This document shows positions 54,995 through 64,000 of a DNA stretch of 64,000 nucleotides, in pieces; position 1 is the first letter of the stretch; every line of letters starts with the position of its first letter. Position numbers and translations under genes: made by a program. Source of the DNA: Variovorax sp. OV700 (GTDB taxonomy: Bacteria; Pseudomonadota; Gammaproteobacteria; Burkholderiales; Burkholderiaceae_C); NCBI RefSeq assembly GCF_900099805.1, contig NZ_FNDR01000001.1, positions 124,001-188,000 on the forward strand. Direction: 5' to 3'. The notes below the pieces were generated by a model. That model ran no database searches, was not told the DNA's origin, and was given only the letters and a program-made list of their open reading frames with translations.

Positions 54995-57289
54995 TCAGAC
55001 CCCGAGCTGCACGCGCACGCCGACCCACACCGCGCGAGGCGCGCCGGGCGCCACGAACTGCGCGTTGCGCCATGCATCGGGCGCCAGCACCGCGCCGCTG
55101 GCATCGAAGCCATTGCGGCCCAACTGGCCGGCGGTGGCATAACGGCGATTGAACACGTTCGCCACCTTGGCAAAAAGCTCTACGTTGCGGCCCAGCTTCC
55201 AGCGCGTCGTGAGGTCCAGCAGCGCATAGCCGCCGATGCGGCCGCTGCCGCTGAAAAGATCCCCTTCGGGTGCGTGCAAGCCGTTCTCGTTGCCGCGCAC
55301 GGTCTGCCGGGAGTAGGCGCGGTACTGCGCGCCCAAGGTCCAGGCGGGCGTCACGCGCCAGTCGACGTTGAACTTCAGGGAATGCGCCGGCAGGCCCGGC
55401 AGGCGATCGCCGCGCCGCACCGCGATTTCGCCCTCCCCGGTGCAGGCAGCGCTGGTTTCTGCGCTGCTATTCGCCTCGGCCACCAGGCACGCCGGGGAGT
55501 CGTATCTCGCGCGCAGGTAGCTGTACGACAGCGACCAGTCGATGCTTTCGGTCTGCTGCGAAAGGCCGAGCTCCACGCCCTGGCGCAGCGTGCGCCCGAA
55601 GTTGCTGAAGTACCCGCGCGAAAGCCCGCTGCTGACGAACAGCAGATCGTCCTTGTTGACGGTGCGGAACACCGATGCATTCCACCGCAGGTCCTTGGCG
55701 AAAGTTCCGCGCAAGCCGGTTTCGAAAGTCTGCGACACCACCTGCTTGAGCGGCGGGTCGGACTGCAGCGCATTGGGCAGCACGCAGGCGTTTGCCGGAT
55801 CGGAGCAGCCGAGCTCGATCGGGCTCGGCGCGCGGTTGCCCTGGCTCCAGCCGGCATAGGCCGTGAGCTGCGGCGTGGCCTGCCACGTGAGGCCGATGGC
55901 GGGATTGAACTTCTTGTAGCGGCCTTCGCCATCGAGCTGGGTCGCAAGCCCGAGCAAGGCGCGCCCGTCGTCGCGGGTGGTCACGCGGGTGTCGTTGTAG
56001 CGGCCCGAAAGGCTCAGTTGCAGGTCCGGCCGCAGCGTCACCAGGTCGGAAAAATAAACGCTCGCAGTGCGGCTCTTTCCTGCAAGGAGCGCATCCACCT
56101 CGGCTTCTTCCTGCGGCACCACGGCGCGGGTGGCGTCGAGAATGCCCTCGGCCTCGGTCTGCAAGAAGTGCGTACGCGCGCGGTCCACCGAAGCGCCGAA
56201 TGTGAGCTGATGCATGCCCGCGGTGTAGGTCGATTGCAGCGCAACGCCTTCGCCGTGCTGGCGCGTGTAGGTTCGGTTCTCCACGCCCGAATTCAGGCTG
56301 TCCGGCGGACTGAAATCGTCGTTCAGATCGCCGTTGAGCGTGCTGTAGCGCGAGCGCCGCGTGTACGCGGTCATCGAGATCGTCTGCTGGTCGCTCAGGC
56401 GGTAGCTGCCATTGAGCGTCAGCATCGACATGCGGTTGCCGGTTTGGTCGGGTCGCGTATAGACCTGCTTGCGGTTCTGCATCAGCATGGACTCGGGCAG
56501 CAGGCCGTTGCCCACCAGCCGGTTGTCGCCATGGGTGAAGCTCAGGTCCCAGGAGAGCTTGCCGCTGTCCTGGCCTACCTTGGCAAACAGCTGGCGCACG
56601 CGCGAGGGCGAGTAGTTGCGCCAGCCGTCTTCGTTGAGTCCACCGAACGAGAGAAAGAGGTGCCCCCCATCGGCGAGCTTGCGGCCGTGCGAAAGCTCCG
56701 TGCTCACGCGACCGAAGGAGCCGGCCTGAAACTCCAGCTCGGTGCCGGGGTGGGTGTCGCCCCGCTTGGTCTGCAGCGACAGCGCACCGCCCAGCGTGTT
56801 CAGGCCGAACAGCGGGTTGGAGCCGGGCAGCAGCGTGATGCTCGAGATGGCCGCCTTCGGAATCAGGTCCCAGTTCACCACGTCGCCAAAGGGCTCGTTG
56901 ATGCGCACGCCGTCCTGGTACACCGACAGGCCCTGCGGCGTTCCGAGCACCGGGCTGGCGCTGAAGCCGCGGTAGTTCACGTCGACCTGGTACGGGTTGC
57001 CCTGGATCTCGTTCACGTTCACGCTCGGCATCTGCGTGGCCAGGAAGTCGGGCAGGTTCAGGCTCTGCGCACGGCGCAGATGCGTATCGTCCGCGGTCTG
57101 CACGTTGGACGGAATCTGATCCTTCGGCACCTCGATGCCCGGCACGGGCGTGGTGCTGACCACTTCCACGGTCGGCAGGCTGCCCGCCTGCGGCGCGGTT
57201 TCCTGCGCGTGTCCCGGCGTCGGGCAGGCCGCGGCGGCCACGGCAAGGCCGATCAGGCGGCGGGTTGTCGTCTGGTTCGATCGGATCAC
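54995..57289 (-). CDS. TonB-dependent outer-membrane receptor, candidate lanthanide (LutH-like) receptor
   Basis: TonB-dependent transporter of 764 aa. It has a signal sequence (cleavage near GHA-QE), a TonB-box-like TVEVVS, and a plug domain (about residues 55-180, with the YRGFSASPVLGTPQGLSVYQDGVRIN-type segment and NPLFGLNTLGGALSLQTKRG). A 22-strand barrel follows. It ends in Val rather than the usual Phe. One Cys pair (CSDPANAC) lies in an extracellular loop. It is the last gene of an operon resembling lut/ped metal uptake and is next to xoxF, so import of a lanthanide-chelator complex is the best guess. A siderophore or copper complex is possible from sequence alone. Confidence 0.85.
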   Translation of the reverse strand: MIRSNQTTTRRLIGLAVAAAACPTPGHAQETAPQAGSLPTVEVVSTTPVPGIEVPKDQIPSNVQTADDTHLRRAQSLNLPDFLATQMPSVNVNEIQGNPYQVDVNYRGFSASPVLGTPQGLSVYQDGVRINEPFGDVVNWDLIPKAAISSITLLPGSNPLFGLNTLGGALSLQTKRGDTHPGTELEFQAGSFGRVSTELSHGRKLADGGHLFLSFGGLNEDGWRNYSPSRVRQLFAKVGQDSGKLSWDLSFTHGDNRLVGNGLLPESMLMQNRKQVYTRPDQTGNRMSMLTLNGSYRLSDQQTISMTAYTRRSRYSTLNGDLNDDFSPPDSLNSGVENRTYTRQHGEGVALQSTYTAGMHQLTFGASVDRARTHFLQTEAEGILDATRAVVPQEEAEVDALLAGKSRTASVYFSDLVTLRPDLQLSLSGRYNDTRVTTRDDGRALLGLATQLDGEGRYKKFNPAIGLTWQATPQLTAYAGWSQGNRAPSPIELGCSDPANACVLPNALQSDPPLKQVVSQTFETGLRGTFAKDLRWNASVFRTVNKDDLLFVSSGLSRGYFSNFGRTLRQGVELGLSQQTESIDWSLSYSYLRARYDSPACLVAEANSSAETSAACTGEGEIAVRRGDRLPGLPAHSLKFNVDWRVTPAWTLGAQYRAYSRQTVRGNENGLHAPEGDLFSGSGRIGGYALLDLTTRWKLGRNVELFAKVANVFNRRYATAGQLGRNGFDASGAVLAPDAWRNAQFVAPGAPRAVWVGVRVQLGV

Positions 57290-57301
57290 GGGTTCTCCTC
57301 C

Positions 57302-58297
57302 TCAGGTGCCGGTGCGCGTCAGGCCCAGCTTCTCCACGATGGCGCGCTCCTGCGCGAAGATCTCTCGGCACGACTGCGCGTACGCTTCCGGCCCGAGGTA
57401 ATCGACCTCCTGGTCGTACTTGGCCAGTTCGTCCTTGAAGCGCTGATCGAACATGGCTTTCTTGAAAGCATCGTGCAGCACAGCCACCACTGCGCGCGAC
57501 ATGCCGCGCGGCCCGGCCAGCCCATACGGCGACTTGGCCACGATGTCGAAGCCGAGCTCGCGCAGTACGGGCACCTGCGGCCAGCGCTTGGAGCGCTCGC
57601 CCGAAAAGATCGCCAGCAACCGGAGCGTGCCCGAGTCGACCGCGGGCCCGAAGCCGGTGGAGTTGACGCCTGCCATCACCTGTCCGCCCGCAATCGCGTT
57701 CAGCTGCTCGGCCGTGCCCTTGTACGGCACGTGGATGTAGCGCAGGCCGCGCGCCGTGAACAGCGCCTCCAGCACCATGTGCGGCGTGGTGCCGATGCCG
57801 TTGGTGGCAATGGTCAGCTCACCGGGCCGCGCACGCGCGAACGCGAACATGTCTTCCAGCGAACGAAAACCGCTGCCGGCCGCCACCAGCACGCCGAAGG
57901 TCACGCTGGAGACCTGGATGATCGGCGTCACGTCGCGAATCGGATCCCACAGCACCTTTTGCGTGTGCGGCGCGCGGAACACCGGCTGCGGCATCTGGGC
58001 GATGGTGTAGCCGTCGGGCCGCGCCTGCTGCAGCACCGGCATGGCCAGCGTGCCGCCGGCACCGCCGCGGTTTTCGGTGAGCACCGGTTGCCCCAGCGCA
58101 GCCGAGGCCAGCTCGGCCAGGACCCGCAGCGAGATGTCAGTGGCGCCGCCCGCGGGCCAGGGCACCCAGAGCGTCACCGCACGGGAAGGAAAGGGCTCGG
58201 TCGACGCCACGGCGCGAGCCAGCGGCAATGCGCCCAGCGCCAGCGCGCCCGCATCGCGCAGCCAGCGGCGACGGGTAGCGTTGCCCTGCCCGTTCAT
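57302..58297 (-). CDS. Bug/TctC-family periplasmic receptor inside the metal-uptake operon
   Basis: Bug-family solute receptor of 331 aa. It has a twin-arginine-like leader (RRRWLRDAGALALGALPLARAVA), the family first strand (LWVPWPAGGATD near residue 43), NRGGAGGTLA near 78, IHVPYKGTAEQLNAIAGGQ near 190, and APAG-equivalent LAGPRGMS. Its ATG overlaps the permease stop (ATGA) and its stop is 12 bp from the TonB receptor start, so it is an integral part of the operon. Characterised lut and ped uptake clusters, as I know them, do not contain a Bug protein. It might bind a metal chelator or organic ligand in the periplasm. Confidence 0.9.
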   Translation of the reverse strand: MNGQGNATRRRWLRDAGALALGALPLARAVASTEPFPSRAVTLWVPWPAGGATDISLRVLAELASAALGQPVLTENRGGAGGTLAMPVLQQARPDGYTIAQMPQPVFRAPHTQKVLWDPIRDVTPIIQVSSVTFGVLVAAGSGFRSLEDMFAFARARPGELTIATNGIGTTPHMVLEALFTARGLRYIHVPYKGTAEQLNAIAGGQVMAGVNSTGFGPAVDSGTLRLLAIFSGERSKRWPQVPVLRELGFDIVAKSPYGLAGPRGMSRAVVAVLHDAFKKAMFDQRFKDELAKYDQEVDYLGPEAYAQSCREIFAQERAIVEKLGLTRTGT

Positions 58298-59184
58298 GGC
58301 CCGCCTCCGCCACGCTTGGTCAGGCCGCCGAAGCCGCGCTGCGGGTCGTAGCCCCAGCACGCGAGGCCGAAGAAAACCGCCAGGCAGCCGAGCACCACGT
58401 AAGGCGCAAGGCCCGGGTCCTTGCCGTAGAGCGCGAAGCGGATCCACTCCACGGCATAGGTGAAGGGGTTGAAGCGCGCCAGCTGGTACACCCACTCGGC
58501 CCCGGACTCCTGCAGCTTCCACAGTGGATAGAGCGCGGTCGACAGGAAGTACATCGGAAAGATGACGAAGTTCATCGTGCCCGCAAAGTTCTCCAGCTGC
58601 TTGATGTGCACCGACAGCAGCAGCCCGAGCGCGCCGAGCATGAGCGCACCGGCGGCCAGCGCCACCAGCGCATGCAGGCCGGAGAACGACAGCAGCGGCA
58701 GCTCGGTGCCGATGAGCGCCGCCACGATCACGAAGGCCAGCGCCTGCAGCACCGACAGCAGTGCCGTGGCGCACAGCTTGGAAAAAAGCAGCCACGGCCG
58801 CGGCAGCGGCGCGGTGAGCAGCAGGCGCATCAGCCCCATCTCTCGGTCGTACACCATGGCGAGAGACGACTGCATGCCGTTGAACAGCAGCACCATGCCG
58901 ACCAGCCCCGGCACGATGTAGACGTCGTAGGGAATGTAGGTGTCGTAGGGCTCGACGATCGCCACGCCAAATACGTTGCGAAAGCCCGCCGCGAACACCG
59001 CCAGCCACAACAACGGCCGCACCAGCGCCGACACCAGCCGCCCGGTCTGCTGCGAGAACTTGATGAGCTCGCGCAGGATGATGGCGCGCATCGCCTGCAG
59101 CGCGTGAGCCACGCCCCGCCTTGCCAGCCGCTCGGCGTTTTCGCCCGCGGGGGCCTTTGCGGTCTTCAGCGTGCGATCGGACAT
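58294..59184 (-). CDS. ABC-2 type permease of a PQQ-dehydrogenase-associated (LutF/PedC-like) transporter
   Basis: ABC-2 family membrane protein of 296 aa with six hydrophobic segments from residue 45 on and the characteristic FNGMQSSLAMVYDREMGLMRLLLTAPLPR loop between helices 2 and 3. The C-terminal half has FNPFTYAVEWIRFALYG, common to this branch. It pairs with the ATPase and binding protein encoded in the same operon. It overlaps the binding protein gene by 19 bp. ABC-2 folds are usually exporters, but this branch is tied to lanthanide uptake genetically in methylotrophs and Pseudomonas. Confidence 0.9.
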   Translation of the reverse strand: MSDRTLKTAKAPAGENAERLARRGVAHALQAMRAIILRELIKFSQQTGRLVSALVRPLLWLAVFAAGFRNVFGVAIVEPYDTYIPYDVYIVPGLVGMVLLFNGMQSSLAMVYDREMGLMRLLLTAPLPRPWLLFSKLCATALLSVLQALAFVIVAALIGTELPLLSFSGLHALVALAAGALMLGALGLLLSVHIKQLENFAGTMNFVIFPMYFLSTALYPLWKLQESGAEWVYQLARFNPFTYAVEWIRFALYGKDPGLAPYVVLGCLAVFFGLACWGYDPQRGFGGLTKRGGGGP

Positions 59185-60353
59185 AGCTTCTCCGGTGCGT
59201 CTGCGCCCAGCGTGTCGAGCACGTCGCGCGGATGCAGCATGCCTTCGGCCGGGGCCTGCGAGATCACGCCCTGCCCGTCGCTCAAAAGCATGGGCTGGCG
59301 CAGCTGGCCGTCCCAGGCGCGGAAGCTCAGGTTGGTGCCTTTGGAGCCGTCGAGGGTGCCCTTGGCGATGGCCTGGGCCCAGGCTGCGTTCGGGCCCTTG
59401 GGCGCGCCGATTGCGGCTGCCGCCAGGGTCTTTCCGGCCATCCACGCGGCCCAGTCGTGCGCGGTCATCGCGCGCCTGGCGATCTTGGCAAAACGCCGCG
59501 ACACCTGCGGCGCGCCGTAGCGTTCGAACTGCGCATGCCAGGCCAGCGCCACCAGCCCGCCGTCGCCCACCACCGGCCGCGGCAACACAGTGCGGTACGG
59601 CAGCGTGCGGGCAAATTCGCCGTCGCTGTCGACCACCCACACCGCGTCGTAGCTGTTGCCGGCCGTGAGCAGCAGCGGGTTGGCCAGATCGCGCTCGCGC
59701 GGGTCTGCCGAGAGCTTGAAAGGCTTGCTGGCCACCACCTGCAGCCCGTAGCGCTTGATCGAGGCCTGCACGGTGGCCGCGCGCATGGCGTCTTGCGGAC
59801 CGCTGCCCACCAGCAGGAGCACCTTGCTCCATTTGCGTGACACCAGGGTCTGCGCCAACGCATCGCTGCGCATGCGTTCGCTTGGGATCAAGTGGAACAG
59901 GCGGGCCCGGCAGTCCTGCTGGCGCAGGCGGTCGGATGCCTCGCTGAGGTTCAGCACCGGCAGCTTCACGGCATCGGCCACGGCCAGCGTCCAGTCGGCC
60001 GGGAGGTCGGTCAGCAGCACCGCCGCGCCGGCCTTCTCGGCTGCGATGGCCGCGGCGCGCGCCGCATCGAGCGAAGCGGCCGGCGCGCTGGCCAGCGCCA
60101 CCTCGGCACCGGCCGCGTCGAGCTCGAACCTCGCCTCGTCGAGCGCCACCTCGACCCCTTCGGCCAGCGGGCCGCCGGGATGTCCGAGGTAGGCCCGCTC
60201 GGTGCGCGTACGCTCCATGCGCGGATCGTCGGCGGGCGTGATCAGCGTTGCCTTGAGCACCGCCGCGCCGGCCGCGTCCACGGCAAAAGGCCCGGCGAGC
60301 ACTATGGCCAGCCACGTGCCCCATAGCCGGCAAACCGTTGCGCGCGGCCTCAT
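59166..60353 (-). CDS. ABC periplasmic binding protein of the PQQ-dehydrogenase-associated system (LutA/PedA1-like)
   Basis: Periplasmic-binding-like protein of 395 aa. It has a signal sequence (LWGTWLAIVLAGPFAVDAAGA), then a type 1 binding fold with AVLKATLITPADDPRMERTRTERAYLGHPGG at the start, typical of the PQQ-dependent alcohol dehydrogenase ABC binding proteins. The middle contains LFHLIPSERMRSDALAQTLVSRKWSKVLLL and the end GTNLSFRAWDGQLRQPMLLSDGQGV. ATG 60353 overlaps the stop of the beta-propeller gene (ATGA). In lut-type clusters this protein is needed for lanthanide use. Direct metal binding is not evident from sequence. Confidence 0.88.
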   Translation of the reverse strand: MRPRATVCRLWGTWLAIVLAGPFAVDAAGAAVLKATLITPADDPRMERTRTERAYLGHPGGPLAEGVEVALDEARFELDAAGAEVALASAPAASLDAARAAAIAAEKAGAAVLLTDLPADWTLAVADAVKLPVLNLSEASDRLRQQDCRARLFHLIPSERMRSDALAQTLVSRKWSKVLLLVGSGPQDAMRAATVQASIKRYGLQVVASKPFKLSADPRERDLANPLLLTAGNSYDAVWVVDSDGEFARTLPYRTVLPRPVVGDGGLVALAWHAQFERYGAPQVSRRFAKIARRAMTAHDWAAWMAGKTLAAAAIGAPKGPNAAWAQAIAKGTLDGSKGTNLSFRAWDGQLRQPMLLSDGQGVISQAPAEGMLHPRDVLDTLGADAPEKLCPIAR

Positions 60354-61366
60354 TCGACGATCACGAGCCCATAGGGCACGCGTCCCACCGGAACGCTCTT
60401 GATGGCCTTTGCGCCGGCCACGTCGACCACGGTCACGTCGTCGCTCAATCCGTTGACCACATAGAGCCGCGCCTGCGCCTTGTCGAGCGTGACGTTCCAG
60501 GCCCGCTTGCCGACCAGCACCAGCGAGCTCACCTTGCGGCCCGGCACGTCCACGAAGGCCACGTGGTTGGCGCGGCCCAGGCCCACGAACGCGCGCTTGC
60601 CGTCGCTCGTCATCTGTATGCCGACCGGCGTGATGTCTTCGGCGCGCGCGCCCTTCACTTCGAACTTCAGGGTGGCGGTCACCTCGTTCGTGGCGGTGGA
60701 GACGATGCTGACGCTGGCTCCCAGCTCGTTGGTGACCCACAGCTCCTTGCTGTCGGGCGTGATGGCCATGCGCCGCGGGCGCTTGCCGACCCGGATGTTC
60801 TTCACGACCTTGCCGCTGGCCGTGTCGATCACGTGCACGAGACTCGCCACCTCCGAGGTCACGTACAGGGTCTTGCCGTCCGCGCTGACCTTGACGCCCT
60901 CCGGCTCCGCGCCCACCTTGACCGAGCGCAGCTTCTTGCCGCTGGCCGCATCGATGAAGCTGGCCTCGCCCGCGTCTTCATTGGAAACGTAGATCACCTT
61001 GCCGTCCGGCGACAGGTCGAAGGCCTCGGGTTCGTCGCCGAGCGGAATTCGCCGCACCGACTTTCCGCTCGCGGGGTCGATCAGGTCGGCCTGGTTGGAG
61101 TCGGTGCAGGCCACCATGATCTGGCGCTCGGGCGTGAGCTGGATGTGGCGCGCTCGCTTGCAGGTGGGAATCGTGCCCTTCACGGCCAGGGTACCCAGGT
61201 CGATCATCGTGAGCGCGTTGTCCTTTTCGCTCGACACGTAGGCGGTGCCCTGCGCCAGCGCGGCACCGCTCGTCGCGGCCAGCACGAGCGCGAGCGCAAC
61301 CGCGCTATGGCTGCAGGCCGCGTGAACGAGCGCGCCGGGGAGCGAAAGGAAGGAAGGTTGCGGCAT
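60350..61366 (-). CDS. Periplasmic YVTN beta-propeller protein (PQQ-ABC-associated, PedA2-like)
   Basis: Seven-bladed YVTN-type propeller of 338 aa with a long signal sequence (about 38 residues, ending AALAQ). Repeats such as YVSSEKDNALTMIDLGTL, IYVSNEDAGEASFIDAASGK and LYVTSEVASLVHVIDTASGK recur about every 42 residues. Two Cys (TCKRAR and VACTDSN) lie in the first blades. It belongs to the PQQ-dependent catabolism-associated propellers found beside alcohol dehydrogenase and lanthanide uptake genes. The start has GGAGA upstream and lies 39 bp after the ATPase stop. Confidence 0.9.
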   Translation of the reverse strand: MPQPSFLSLPGALVHAACSHSAVALALVLAATSGAALAQGTAYVSSEKDNALTMIDLGTLAVKGTIPTCKRARHIQLTPERQIMVACTDSNQADLIDPASGKSVRRIPLGDEPEAFDLSPDGKVIYVSNEDAGEASFIDAASGKKLRSVKVGAEPEGVKVSADGKTLYVTSEVASLVHVIDTASGKVVKNIRVGKRPRRMAITPDSKELWVTNELGASVSIVSTATNEVTATLKFEVKGARAEDITPVGIQMTSDGKRAFVGLGRANHVAFVDVPGRKVSSLVLVGKRAWNVTLDKAQARLYVVNGLSDDVTVVDVAGAKAIKSVPVGRVPYGLVIVE

Positions 61367-61405
61367 GCGATGTCTCCATTTTTCTGACTCTGATTTCTTT
61401 TTGTT

Positions 61406-62119
61406 TCAAGCGGTGCGCGCGATGAAGCCCGCCTCTAGCGTGGCGCCGCCGAGCAACTGGCCCACTTCCGCCGGCGTGCCGTCCGCCAGCAGGGACCCCT
61501 TGTGCAGCACCAGCACGCGGTCGGCCTCTTCGGCTTCTTCGACCCGGTGCGTTGCCCACAGCACGCACACGCCGCGTTCGCGCACGTCGGCATGCAATGC
61601 GGCCAGCAGATCCTGGCGCGACTTCGGGTCGAGCCCGACCGTGGCTTCGTCCATCAGCAGCACGGCCGGCCGGTGTAGGCTCGCACGCGCGAGCTCGACC
61701 TTGCGCCGGTTGCCGCCCGACAGTTCGCGCACCTTGCGGTCCAGGTTGGCGTCGATGTTCAGGCGCTCGCACGCCGACGCGATGCGCTCTTCGGCCAACC
61801 GCCGCGGCAGGCCGTGCAGGTCGGCCTGGAACAGCAGGTTGCGCCGGATGCTCAGGTCCAGATCGAGCGACATCTGCTGGAACACGACGCCGATGTGCCG
61901 CAGCGCCGCGGTGGCGGAACGGCGCAGCGAATGGCCGGCCACTTCGACTTCGCCCTCGTCGGCCGCGAACATGCCGGTCAGCACCTGGAACAGCGTTGAC
62001 TTGCCCGCACCGTTGGGTCCGAGCAGCGCCACGAACTGGCCTGCGGGCAAATGCAGCGACAACGATTGCAGCGCCGTGCGCGTGCCATAGCGCTTGGTTA
62101 AGTCGATGGTTCGCAGCAT
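61406..62119 (-). CDS. ABC ATPase of the PQQ-dehydrogenase-associated (LutE/PedB-like) transporter
   Basis: ABC ATPase of 237 aa. Walker A is [12 protein letters not shown], signature [13 protein letters not shown], and Walker [13 protein letters not shown], with switch His in WATHRVEE. The sequence [27 protein letters not shown] is typical of the PQQ_ABC_ATP group. ATG 62119 is used since it gives the usual start [11 protein letters not shown], although no clear Shine-Dalgarno sequence precedes it. It is the first gene of the six-gene operon and is divergent from xoxF (510 bp). Confidence 0.9.
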   Translation of the reverse strand: MLRTIDLTKRYGTRTALQSLSLHLPAGQFVALLGPNGAGKSTLFQVLTGMFAADEGEVEVAGHSLRRSATAALRHIGVVFQQMSLDLDLSIRRNLLFQADLHGLPRRLAEERIASACERLNIDANLDRKVRELSGGNRRKVELARASLHRPAVLLMDEATVGLDPKSRQDLLAALHADVRERGVCVLWATHRVEEAEEADRVLVLHKGSLLADGTPAEVGQLLGGATLEAGFIARTA

Positions 62120-62629
62120 GTAGGCCGGTGGAATGTGTCGAGCAGTTCGGACTCCGATGGTATTTGCCGTTCGCATTCAATTCGCAAATTCTGTGCCTCT
62201 GCGCGACGAGGGTTTTCACTGTGCCAAGTCGCTTCCCACCGGCCGCGCGGGTGCCTTTGCGTCTCCCTGCGCAGTACAGCCGTACTTCGCACGAGACACT
62301 TTGCGTCAAATTTGGATGCGCACTCGTTGCAAGCTTGCGGCAATGCACGGCGTCCGGGGCAGGACCACGCGTCGAACGCCCGGGATTTCCCTAAGTTCGG
62401 ACCGCATTGCGACACGCCGCCGCGCGCTGCGCGAGCGCTGCTCCGCGCACGCCTCTTCCGAGGGGAGCCGCGTGTCTTCGAATGGAGCGGGCATGGGCCG
62501 TCGAAGTGCTCCGTGCTGGAACTGGCAGGCATGGATGTTGCGGACCGCAGCATTCGCCAAAGCGATCGAAAGATCCGCGGGTGCTGCCATGATCGTGTTC
62601 GAAACCCACTGAGATGTGAGGAGACATTT
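62120..62629. other. Divergent regulatory region between the uptake operon and xoxF
   Basis: This 510-bp region has no credible gene on either strand. It must contain promoters for both the minus-strand uptake operon and xoxF. I see no confident -10/-35 pair or riboswitch. The middle (62410-62480) is a very GC-rich, self-complementary stretch. The xoxF ribosome binding site (AGGAG, 62619-62623) is clear. Confidence 0.5.
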
Positions 62630-64000
62630 ATGAAGTTTTCCAGGCAGATCGCCGGCCGTCTTGTACGGCATATCGGCGTCGCGATGTTGGCTCTTCCGGC
62701 TTTGGCGCTTGCCAATGCCGACGTGGAGAAAAACATCGCCAACTCCAAGAACTGGGCCACGCAAGCGGGCGATATGTTCAACCAGCGCTACAGCAAGTTG
62801 AACCAGATCACCAAGAGCAACGTGGGCAAGATGCAGGTCGCGTGGACGTTCTCCACCGGCGTGCTGCGCGGCCACGAGGGCTCGCCCCTGGTGGTCGACG
62901 GCACGATGTACCTGCATTCGCCGTTCCCGAACAAGGTGTTCGCGGTCGACGTCGAGACCCAGAAGATCCTGTGGAAGTACGAACCCAAGCAGGATCAGTC
63001 AGTGATCGCGGTCATGTGCTGCGACACGGTGAACCGGGGCCTTGCCTATGCGGAAGGAAAGGTCTTCCTGCAGCAGGCCGACACCACGCTCGTGGCGCTC
63101 GACGGCAAGACCGGCAAGGTGGTGTGGACGGTGAAGAACGGCGATCCGAAGGTCGGAGCCACCAACACCAACGCGCCCCACGTCTTCAAGGACAAGGTCA
63201 TCACCGGCATCAGCGGCGGCGAGTTCGGCGTGCGCGGCTACCTGGCTGCCTACAACATCAAGGACGGCAAGCTGGCCTGGAAGGGCTTCAGCACGGGTCC
63301 CGATGAAGAAATGCTGATGGACCCGGCCAAGACCATGACCTGGACCGACGGCAAGATGGCGCCGGTCGGCAAGGATTCTTCGCTGAAGACCTGGAAGGGC
63401 GATCAGTGGAAGATCGGCGGCGGCACCACCTGGGGCTGGTACAGCTACGACAAGGCGACCAACGCCGTGTACTACGGCACCGGAAACCCGTCGACCTGGA
63501 ACCCGGCGCAGCGGCCCGGCGACAACAAGTGGTCGATGAGCATCTGGTCGCGCGACGTCGATACCGGCAAGGTCAACTGGGTCTACCAGATGACGCCGTA
63601 TGACGAGTGGGACTTCGACGGCATCAACGAAATGATCCTGGCGGACATCAACGTCAAGGGCAAGCCGACCAAGGCACTGGTGCACTTCGACCGCAACGGC
63701 TTCGCCTACACGCTGGACCGCGTGACCGGTGCGCTGCTGGTGGCCGAAAAGTACGACCCCAAGGTGAACTGGGCCACGCACGTCGACATGAAGACCGGCC
63801 GGCCGCAAGTGGTTGCCAAGTACTCGACCGCGCAGAACGGCGCCGACGTCAACACCAAGGGCGTCTGCCCTGCCGCACTGGGCAGCAAGGACCAGCAACC
63901 CGCCTCCTACGACCCCAACACCAAGCTCTTCTATGTGCCGACGAACCACGTCTGCATGGACTACGAGCCGTTCAAGGTCGAATACACCGCAGGCCAGCCG
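62630..64000 (+). CDS. xoxF: Lanthanide-dependent methanol dehydrogenase XoxF, N-terminal 457 residues (3' end outside window)
   Basis: PQQ-dependent periplasmic alcohol dehydrogenase, about three quarters of the usual ~600 aa. Features are a signal sequence ending ALALA, the eight-bladed propeller start [20 protein letters not shown], and vicinal Cys 130-131 ([10 protein letters not shown]) contacting PQQ. Metal ligands are E198 ([12 protein letters not shown]), N286 (GTGNPSTW) and D328 (catalytic) with D330 in [11 protein letters not shown]. The extra Asp of the D-F-D motif marks XoxF enzymes using La/Ce; MxaF has Ala there. ATG 62630 follows AGGAG. xoxG/xoxJ would be expected just right of the window. 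It oxidises methanol to formaldehyde or formate, feeding CO2 to the neighbouring cbb system. Confidence 0.96.
   Translation, partial: MKFSRQIAGRLVRHIGVAMLALPALALANADVEKNIANSKNWATQAGDMFNQRYSKLNQITKSNVGKMQVAWTFSTGVLRGHEGSPLVVDGTMYLHSPFPNKVFAVDVETQKILWKYEPKQDQSVIAVMCCDTVNRGLAYAEGKVFLQQADTTLVALDGKTGKVVWTVKNGDPKVGATNTNAPHVFKDKVITGISGGEFGVRGYLAAYNIKDGKLAWKGFSTGPDEEMLMDPAKTMTWTDGKMAPVGKDSSLKTWKGDQWKIGGGTTWGWYSYDKATNAVYYGTGNPSTWNPAQRPGDNKWSMSIWSRDVDTGKVNWVYQMTPYDEWDFDGINEMILADINVKGKPTKALVHFDRNGFAYTLDRVTGALLVAEKYDPKVNWATHVDMKTGRPQVVAKYSTAQNGADVNTKGVCPAALGSKDQQPASYDPNTKLFYVPTNHVCMDYEPFKVEYTAGQP

Noticed and set aside
62133..62612. A 159-codon plus-strand frame upstream of xoxF
   Set aside because: It has Arg/Ser-rich low-complexity sequence, no ribosome binding site and ends next to the xoxF start; it is more likely the shared regulatory region of two divergent operons.

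Overview
The window looks like a chromosomal segment of a GC-rich betaproteobacterium, most likely a Comamonadaceae (Variovorax/Hydrogenophaga-like) member. The indications are four Bug/TctC-type solute receptors, many divergent LysR regulators, a beta-proteobacterial trimeric porin, a form IC ('red-type') RuBisCO operon with cbbX, and a XoxF-type methanol dehydrogenase. No taxonomic marker gene (rRNA, tRNA) is visible, so the assignment rests on gene families and layout only.

Layout. (1) 1-1.4 kb: 3' part of a tyrosine recombinase, two small hypothetical ORFs and a terminator. (2) 1.5-15.4 kb: three catabolic blocks, each containing a Bug receptor and facing its own regulator: threonine aldolase + Bug with a frameshifted LysR; a meta-cleavage operon (Bug, ACMSD-like amidohydrolase, extradiol dioxygenase, FAH-family hydrolase, FAD monooxygenase) with LysR; and Bug + TPP enzyme + HbpS-like protein with AraC. 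(3) 15.4-16.5 kb: a scar of gene fragments (gamma-glutamyltransferase tail, MerR helix-turn-helix, ANTAR domain). (4) 16.6-26.5 kb: LysR, a complete Dpp/Opp-type ABC importer translationally coupled to a CocE/NonD serine hydrolase, then a porin. (5) 26.5-31.3 kb: a poorly coding stretch with an integrase N-terminal remnant and several small exported proteins of unknown function. (6) 31.3-42.1 kb: a type I secretion locus (HlyD, ABC exporter) with a 2565-residue VCBS/RTX adhesin carrying 13 near-identical 108/110-residue repeats. (7) 42.4-55.0 kb: a complete Calvin-Benson-Bassham operon cbbLSXYEZFPTKA with divergent cbbR. (8) 55.0-64.0 kb: a six-gene operon resembling the lut/ped lanthanide-uptake systems (ATPase, YVTN propeller, periplasmic binding protein, permease, an unexpected Bug protein, TonB receptor), divergent from xoxF, which runs off the right edge.

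The most coherent biology is in the last 22 kb. XoxF carries the Asp-x-Asp signature of lanthanide-dependent methanol dehydrogenases. It faces a probable lanthanide uptake operon, which abuts cbbR and the CBB operon. The arrangement suggests methanol oxidation to CO2 followed by CO2 fixation (autotrophic methylotrophy), with metal acquisition, C1 oxidation and carbon fixation side by side. The Bug protein inside the metal-uptake operon is the least expected component. The left 27 kb looks like accessory catabolic DNA with recombinase pieces near both ends.
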